Shown here: piece after piece, positions 58,887-64,000 of the stretch
Layout: every line of letters starts with the position of its first letter
Position numbering within the stretch: position 1 is the stretch's first letter
Assembly: GCA_023391815.1 (NCBI GenBank)
Contig: JAEWAF010000073.1
Span: forward strand, 1-64,000
DNA: 64,000 nucleotides
Direction of reading: 5' to 3'
DNA from: Pseudomonadota bacterium
GTDB taxonomy: Bacteria; Pseudomonadota; Gammaproteobacteria; Steroidobacterales; Steroidobacteraceae
Made by a program: the position numbers and the translations under genes
The notes under the pieces: generated by a model
The model's input: only the letters and a program-made list of their open reading frames with translations
Told to the model about the DNA's origin: nothing
Database searches by the model: none

Positions 58887-59336
58887 TTAGTGAGGCCGTT
58901 GCGCGGTCTGCGAGTGCTGGCCGCCCGGGCGTGAAATGCCACACAGCGCTTCGCCGGCGTCATCCGAAGTGCTGCCTTCACGGGCCAGATCGCCCAACGA
59001 CAGGATCCCGACCAGGCGTTTGTCCCGATTCATCACCGGCAAGCGACGCAGGCGCTGATCGCCCATGTTGCGTGTGACTTCTTCGATGTCCTGATCTTCG
59101 TAGCAATACTTGACCTCGCTACTCATCACTTTGCGGACTTCGGTATCCGAGCCCCAGCCTTCGGCGATGGCGCGCACGGCGATATCGCGATCGGTGATCA
59201 TGCCCACCAGTCGGTCGTTCTCTTGCACCGGCAAGGCGCCGATGTCGAGCTCGGCCATCATGTGCGCGGCCTCGCGAAGGGTCTGGTCCGGGCGGACCAT
59301 GCAAACGTCTCGAGTCATGGCATCGCGAATTTTCAT
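58887..59336 (-). CDS. Two-CBS-domain protein
   Basis: A 149-residue tandem CBS protein. CBS1 (~1-60) has MTRDVCMVRPDQTLREAAHM and the IxDRDIAVR nucleotide segment (ITDRDIAVRAIAEG); CBS2 (~70-130) has NMGDQRLRRLPVMNRDKRL. Tandem CBS pairs bind adenosyl nucleotides and often act as stand-alone regulators in stress or dormancy. The Gly/His-rich tail after residue ~130 is not conserved in the fold. It is divergent from the phosphorylase gene. Confidence 0.87.
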   Translation of the reverse strand: MKIRDAMTRDVCMVRPDQTLREAAHMMAELDIGALPVQENDRLVGMITDRDIAVRAIAEGWGSDTEVRKVMSSEVKYCYEDQDIEEVTRNMGDQRLRRLPVMNRDKRLVGILSLGDLAREGSTSDDAGEALCGISRPGGQHSQTAQRPH

Positions 59337-59481
59337 GGCTGTCTCCTAGGCGGCGGACTACCAGAAGCAACTCATCAGTGCCGCCGCGGTTCCGTGCCCG
59401 GAAGCGCATGGACTACACTGCGAGCACCGTATTTCACTGCTGTTCGCTCGCGCCTGTTAGCACGTGCCAGGAAAGTCGCAG

Positions 59482-62400
59482 ATGCCGCTATCACCCGCCC
59501 GCTTGGAAAGCCCTTCCGGATTGACGGTCGAGCTGTTGGAGAACGGCGCCGTGCGGCGCATGGACCACGGCGAGACCATTCTCAATCTGTTCATCGGCAA
59601 CGAGTTGGAAGGCGGCGTTGCCAATTTGTATCTGCGACGGCTGAATACCGACGCGTTGCACTACATCGAGCTGCTCGGGCCGCGCAGTCCGACTCGATTC
59701 AGTCGGTCCGCGCAGGGCTGGACGGGTGTCGGCGAATGGTCCGGCATCCGCTATACAGTTCAGCTTCGGCTCGCCACGTCGGCGCCGGCGTGGTTCTGGC
59801 AGATCAGCCTGGAAAATTCTGCCAGCACCCCTCAGCAAGTGGATGTCATCTACGCGCAGGACGTGGCGCTTTCACTGTACGGCGTCGTGCGGCTGAACGA
59901 GTTTTACGTGAGCCAGTACGTCGATCACACGCCGCTGAAGCATCCAAAGCATGGCCATGTGATCGCGTCTCGTCAGAACCTCGCCGCCGGTGGACGACAT
60001 CCGTGGAGCGCGATCGGCTCGCTGCGCCGGGCGCAAAGCTTCGCCACCGACGCCATGCAAGTGCATGGGCTCGCGACCCGCGCGGGTGAAGCGCCGGTCG
60101 GCGTCGTGCAGGGCTTGCCCGGACAACGGCTACAACACGAGCACTCGATGGTGGCCATTCAGGACGAGCCGTTGGAGATCCAGCCTGGCGAGCGTGCGAG
60201 CGTCGGGTTCTTCGGCTGCTTCAGCCCCGATCATCCGGACGCGACATCGCTCGACGATCTCGACGCCGTGGACCGGGTTCTTGGCTTGCCGGAAGCGGTG
60301 TTGACGGATATCGCGGGAGACGGTGGCAATGATTCGAACCCCGCGACGCTATTCAGCGAGGCGGCCTTGCTCGGCGCGCTCGATCTGCAGGCCGACGATC
60401 TGAATCGACTGTTCAACGCCCAACGTCGGCACGAAGAGCTCGATGAGCACGGGACGGTGCTGTCGTTCTTCACCGAAGCGGATCGACACGTGGTGTTGCG
60501 TGCCAAAGAACGGCTGGTGCAGCGTCCGCATGGTCATTTGCTGAGGTCGGGGTCGCATGCCACGCCCGATGAGCTGGCGCTCACGTCCACCGTGTGGATG
60601 AACGGCGTGTTCCATTCCATGCTCACGCAAGGACACGTGAGCTTCAATCGATTGCTGTCGACGGTACATGGCTATTTGAGCCTGTTCCGCTCGCATGGAC
60701 TGCGGATATTCGTCGAAGTGAATGGCGAGTGGCGCTTGCTCGATATGCCCTCGGCGTTCGAGATGCAGCCGCAGGCGTGTCGTTGGCTGTACAAGCATGC
60801 CGATGGATTGATCGAAGTTCGCAGCGAAGCGCATGCCGAGCATGAGCTCACGCTGCGCGTGGAAGTGCTGGCCGGTGCACCGACGCGGTGGTTCATTTCC
60901 AGCCACGTCGCGCTCAATGGTGATGACGGTAGCGTCGCTGGCGAGGCGCGCTGGCGGCGGGACGGTGAGACGATCGTGATTGAGCCCGCCGAAGGCAGCG
61001 ACCTGGCGTCGCGGTTTCCCCAAGGGAACTTCACGATCACGCCGCGAGAAGGCACGAAACTGGAGCGCGTCGGCGGCGATGAGTTGCTGTTCAAGGATGG
61101 GCGGTCGCGACAACAACCGTATGTTTGCTCGGTGATCTCGGCGTGCAAAGGCTTCGGGCTGACCATTCGCGGCAACCTCGTTACGCAAAGCGATGATGTG
61201 CCGAAGGCCAATGGCGAGCAGCTGGTTGAACTGCTCGGCATCGAGGCGCCATCGGGCAGTCCGCTTGCGGAGCAGGTCGAGCGTCTCGTCGAGATCCTGC
61301 CTTGGTTCAAGCACAACGCGCTGGTGCACTACCTCTCGCCACGTGGCTTGGAGCAATACTCGGGCGGCGGCTGGGGGACGCGCGATGTCACGCAAGGGCC
61401 GGTGGAAATGTTGCTGGCCTTGGGCAGCTTCGCGCCGATTCGCGACCTGCTGATTCGAGTCATGAAGGCGCAGACGTCCGATGGTGAGTGGCCGCAGTGG
61501 TTTATGTTCTTCGAGCGCGAGCGTGGCATTCGCGCCGGAGACTCGCACGGAGACATCGTGTTTTGGCCACTGCTGGCATTGGCGCAGTATTTGATCGCTT
61601 CGGGCGACAGCTCGATTCTCGACGAGCCCGTGCCGTTCTTCTCCGCCGAACATACGAAGCCCCCCGTGGCGCTGTGGAAACATGTCGAACGTGCACTGAA
61701 GGTCATCGAGCGTCGTATCGTCGAAGGCACGGCGCTGGCCGCTTACGGTCACGGTGATTGGAACGACGCGCTTCAGCCTGCCGATCCAGCGATGCGCGAG
61801 CGCATGTGCAGTGCTTGGACGGTAACGCTTCACCATCAAGTGCTGACGACGCTCGCTCAGGCGCTCCGAAGCATCGGTCGCGACCAGGAGGCCGTGCGTT
61901 TCGATACCTGGGCTGAGAACGTCAAGCGAGATTTCCAGCAGGTGTTGCTGGTGGATGGTGTGCTCACCGGTTATGCGCTGTTCGAGGACGAGGGCAAGGT
62001 GAACTACTTGCTGCATCCTCGCGACGGCATCACCGGCGTGAAGTACAGCTCGCTGGCGATGATCCATGCCATTCTCGAGGATCTGTTCGACGCCGAGCAG
62101 CTACAGCAGCATCTGCGCCTGATCGATTTGCAGCTCAGCGGGCCGGACGGCGTGCGCTTGTTCGATCGACCGATGAATTATCACGGCGGTCCGCAACGCT
62201 TCTTCCAGCGTGCCGAGAGCGCGACGTTCTTCGGTCGTGAGATCGGCTTGATGTATATGCACGCGCATCTGCGTTACGCGCAGGCGCTGGCCAGAGTCGG
62301 TGAGACCGATCGCTTCTTCCGCGCGTTGTGTCAGGCCAATCCCATCGGCATCCAGACTCTGGTGCCGAGTGCGACCTTGCGACAGGCCAACTGCTATTAC

Positions 62401-62832
62401 TCCAGCTCCGACGCGGCGTTCGCGGATCGCTATCAGGCCAGCGCCGAATACGATCGCGTGGCCCGGGGCACGGTGCCGCTCGATGGCGGGTGGCGCGTTT
62501 ATTCGAGCGGTGCGGGCATTGGGTTGGGGTTGATCGTGCGTCGATTCCTCGGTCTGAGCATCGAGGCGCGCGAGGTCACGCTGGACCCAGTGATTCCCGT
62601 GTCGTTGAATGGGCTGCGAGTTCGACTGTCGCTGTTCGGGAAACAGGTGACATTGATCTATGAGCTCGGCGGTGCCGGCCATGGCGTGAGCGCAGTGATA
62701 GTCAACGGCCAAGCCATGCCGCTCAGCCATGATCCCAATCCGTATCGCACGGGCGCCGCACGCATCGAGCGTGGCTCATTGGTGGGCAAGCTCGATCGGC
62801 CGGACAATACGATACAGATCAAGGTAGGCTAA
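59482..62832 (+). CDS. GH94 phosphorylase, likely 1,2-beta-oligoglucan phosphorylase
   Basis: A 1,116-residue GH94-like enzyme. The N-terminal half is beta-rich; the (alpha/alpha)6 barrel lies at ~620-1000 with ALVHYLSPRGLEQYSGGGWGTRDVTQGP and the catalytic GDWNDALQPAD (Asp near residue 759). FFQRAESATFFGREIGLMYMH and SDAAFADRYQASAEYDRV are like those in bacterial 1,2-beta-oligoglucan (sophorose-series) phosphorylases, whose length (~1,100) matches. It would release glucose 1-phosphate from beta-1,2-glucans with phosphate. The ATG at 59482 has AGGA nine bases upstream; a GTG at 59464 is possible. TACACT at 59414 may be its -10 box. No signal peptide, so cytoplasmic. Confidence 0.78.
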   Translation: MPLSPARLESPSGLTVELLENGAVRRMDHGETILNLFIGNELEGGVANLYLRRLNTDALHYIELLGPRSPTRFSRSAQGWTGVGEWSGIRYTVQLRLATSAPAWFWQISLENSASTPQQVDVIYAQDVALSLYGVVRLNEFYVSQYVDHTPLKHPKHGHVIASRQNLAAGGRHPWSAIGSLRRAQSFATDAMQVHGLATRAGEAPVGVVQGLPGQRLQHEHSMVAIQDEPLEIQPGERASVGFFGCFSPDHPDATSLDDLDAVDRVLGLPEAVLTDIAGDGGNDSNPATLFSEAALLGALDLQADDLNRLFNAQRRHEELDEHGTVLSFFTEADRHVVLRAKERLVQRPHGHLLRSGSHATPDELALTSTVWMNGVFHSMLTQGHVSFNRLLSTVHGYLSLFRSHGLRIFVEVNGEWRLLDMPSAFEMQPQACRWLYKHADGLIEVRSEAHAEHELTLRVEVLAGAPTRWFISSHVALNGDDGSVAGEARWRRDGETIVIEPAEGSDLASRFPQGNFTITPREGTKLERVGGDELLFKDGRSRQQPYVCSVISACKGFGLTIRGNLVTQSDDVPKANGEQLVELLGIEAPSGSPLAEQVERLVEILPWFKHNALVHYLSPRGLEQYSGGGWGTRDVTQGPVEMLLALGSFAPIRDLLIRVMKAQTSDGEWPQWFMFFERERGIRAGDSHGDIVFWPLLALAQYLIASGDSSILDEPVPFFSAEHTKPPVALWKHVERALKVIERRIVEGTALAAYGHGDWNDALQPADPAMRERMCSAWTVTLHHQVLTTLAQALRSIGRDQEAVRFDTWAENVKRDFQQVLLVDGVLTGYALFEDEGKVNYLLHPRDGITGVKYSSLAMIHAILEDLFDAEQLQQHLRLIDLQLSGPDGVRLFDRPMNYHGGPQRFFQRAESATFFGREIGLMYMHAHLRYAQALARVGETDRFFRALCQANPIGIQTLVPSATLRQANCYYSSSDAAFADRYQASAEYDRVARGTVPLDGGWRVYSSGAGIGLGLIVRRFLGLSIEAREVTLDPVIPVSLNGLRVRLSLFGKQVTLIYELGGAGHGVSAVIVNGQAMPLSHDPNPYRTGAARIERGSLVGKLDRPDNTIQIKVG

Positions 62833-62865
62833 ATAAGCGCCGAGCCACACCGGGAGCGAGCCTCA

Positions 62866-64000
62866 ATGGCTCGCGCGCTCGGCCACGCGTCGTCAAACAT
62901 GAACAAACAAATCGGCTGGTTGGAACGCATTTCATTGCGCTGCTGCGCCTGGTCGGAGCGCTGGATTCCGGACGCGTACGTGTTCGCGGTGCTCGGCGTG
63001 ATCGTCGTCGCGCTCGCGGCCATCGCGCTGGGCTCGCCTGTGACGCAAACAGCGAAGGCATTCGGTGATGGTTTCTGGAGCCTGATTCCGTTCACGATGC
63101 AGATGAGCTTTATCATCATCGGCGGATACGTCGTCGCCAGTTCTCCGCCGGCCGCTCGATTGATCGACAAGCTCGCAGCTGTCCCACGCTCCGGTCGTGG
63201 CGCCGTGTGCTGGGTGGCGATCATCAGCATGCTGTTCTCGATGCTGCATTGGGGCTTGAGCATGATCCTCGGCAGCTTGCTGGTGCGTGCTTTGTCTCGC
63301 CGCGACGATTTGGATATGGATTTGCGCGCGGCTGCCGCTGCTGCTTATCTGGGCATGGGCTCAGTGTGGGCCCTGGGGCTGTCATCGTCGGCCGCGCAGT
63401 TGCAGGCCAATCCCGCCAGCATGCCGCCTGCGCTGTTACAGATCACGGGCGTCATTCCTTTCACGCAAACGATTTTCCTTTGGCAGTCGCTTGCGTTGAC
63501 TGCGATTCTCATCGTTGTGACTTTGCTGATTGCGTGGCTGACGACGCCTCGGGGAGGAAACGCGCAAACGGCGGCGCGCTTGGGGATAGTCGCCGATACG
63601 CCGGTGGTTGAGTCGAGGTCGCAAGCGACGCGGCCCGGTGAGTGGCTCGAACACAGTCCGTTGCTCAACGTCCTGATCGCTGCTTTGGGTGCGGCCTGGC
63701 TCGTTCAGGAGTTCGCCACCAAGGGTGTCGCTCTGGCGATCTCCAGTCTCAACACTTACAACTTCATGTTCGTGATGCTCGGGTTGCTGCTGTGCTGGCG
63801 CCCGCGTGTGTTTCTCGACGCCGTGTCGAAGAGTGTGTCCGGTGTGAGCGGCGTCCTGATCCAGTTTCCGTTCTACGGTGGCATCGCTGCGATTCTCACT
63901 TCCGCGGTGGGCAGCGATGGGCAGAGCATCGCGCATCATTTGTCGACCTTCTTCGCGCAGGCCGCGACACGCGAAACGTTCCCGGTCGTGATGGGCGTTT
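62866..64000 (+). CDS. AtoE/short-chain fatty acid transporter (3' end beyond window)
   Basis: At least 378 residues of a membrane transporter cut by the window edge. WLERISLRCCAWSERWIPDAYVFAVLGVI, the segment FTMQMSFIIIGGYVVASSP and QFPFYGGIAAIL are AtoE/TIGR00366 landmarks; family members carry short-chain fatty acids or acetoacetate. The ATG at 62866 has GGAG nine bases before it; an ATG at 62899 is the alternative. About 60-80 residues should be missing at the C-terminus. It begins 34 bp after the phosphorylase and may share its transcript. Confidence 0.85.
   Translation, partial: MARALGHASSNMNKQIGWLERISLRCCAWSERWIPDAYVFAVLGVIVVALAAIALGSPVTQTAKAFGDGFWSLIPFTMQMSFIIIGGYVVASSPPAARLIDKLAAVPRSGRGAVCWVAIISMLFSMLHWGLSMILGSLLVRALSRRDDLDMDLRAAAAAAYLGMGSVWALGLSSSAAQLQANPASMPPALLQITGVIPFTQTIFLWQSLALTAILIVVTLLIAWLTTPRGGNAQTAARLGIVADTPVVESRSQATRPGEWLEHSPLLNVLIAALGAAWLVQEFATKGVALAISSLNTYNFMFVMLGLLLCWRPRVFLDAVSKSVSGVSGVLIQFPFYGGIAAILTSAVGSDGQSIAHHLSTFFAQAATRETFPVVMGV

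Noticed and set aside
60349..62067. 572-codon open frame antisense to the GH94 gene
   Set aside because: Composition is typical of an antisense shadow, and the sense strand encodes a conserved enzyme.

Overview
The window is a GC-rich bacterial chromosome segment (roughly 60-65 % G+C by eye) packed with short operons on both strands. I see no rRNA, tRNA, insertion sequence, phage gene or CRISPR array. Lipoproteins, an AtoE/GntP transporter repertoire, a MipA/OmpV outer-membrane protein, cytochrome c', DksA/TraR-type and LytTR regulators and strong purine Shine-Dalgarno sites point to a Gram-negative proteobacterium. A gammaproteobacterium near the Steroidobacter/Xanthomonadales groups is my inference, not something the sequence proves.

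Layout. 51-5933: a lipoprotein, then an apparent operon of two LiaF-type membrane proteins, a LytS-like kinase, a LytTR response regulator, a DUF4342 protein, an M15-peptidase-like protein and a DUF4136 lipoprotein; this looks like an envelope-sensing module. 5952-11245: a DksA/TraR-type protein, rsgA behind a candidate leader peptide, a decayed LysR fragment, a thioesterase, an epoxide-hydrolase-like enzyme, a YnfA-family protein, a glycosyltransferase and a candidate small RNA. 11265-20888: mostly single metabolic genes (threonine-dehydratase-like enzyme, secreted esterase, alpha/beta hydrolase, tautomerase), a CadC-like regulator with TPRs, paiB, cytochrome c' and a YdjM-like membrane protein. 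21037-33506: a GntP permease with a beta-lactamase-fold hydrolase, a large hybrid histidine kinase, a membrane-embedded patatin coupled to a secreted protein, a PstS-like binding protein and a DUF748 protein.

33516-43915 is a complete L-rhamnose locus of the rhizobial (non-phosphorylating-isomerase-first, ABC transporter) layout. A leftward rhaR-S-T-P-Q-K unit encodes repressor, binding protein, ATPase, two permeases and kinase. A rightward rhaD-I pair encodes a bifunctional aldolase/dehydrogenase and an isomerase. The two units share a control region with 30-bp-spaced direct repeats. Sugar enters through RhaSTPQ, is isomerised by RhaI, phosphorylated by RhaK, and split and oxidised by RhaD.

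44076-49632: a HipA-like kinase overlapping a DUF3037 gene; a DEAD-box helicase with a very long Arg/Ser/Glu-rich tail; then a 700-bp non-coding stretch with two perfect palindromes, a structured leader and a clear cyclic-di-GMP-I (GEMM) riboswitch in front of a surface lipoprotein. 49636-64000: a DUF885 metallo-hydrolase, a SigJ-type sigma factor with an AhpD-like protein, a second LytS/LytTR pair, an OpgC-like acyltransferase, a cyclophilin, a glutathione peroxidase, MipA, a CBS protein, a GH94 enzyme resembling 1,2-beta-oligoglucan phosphorylase, and an AtoE-type transporter cut by the window edge.

The most interesting items are the c-di-GMP riboswitch with its extra structured leader, the candidate sRNA at 11160-11245, the short leader ORF before rsgA, the LiaF-LytS-LytTR module, the 25-codon ORF bridging rhaP and rhaQ, and the RS-like helicase tail.
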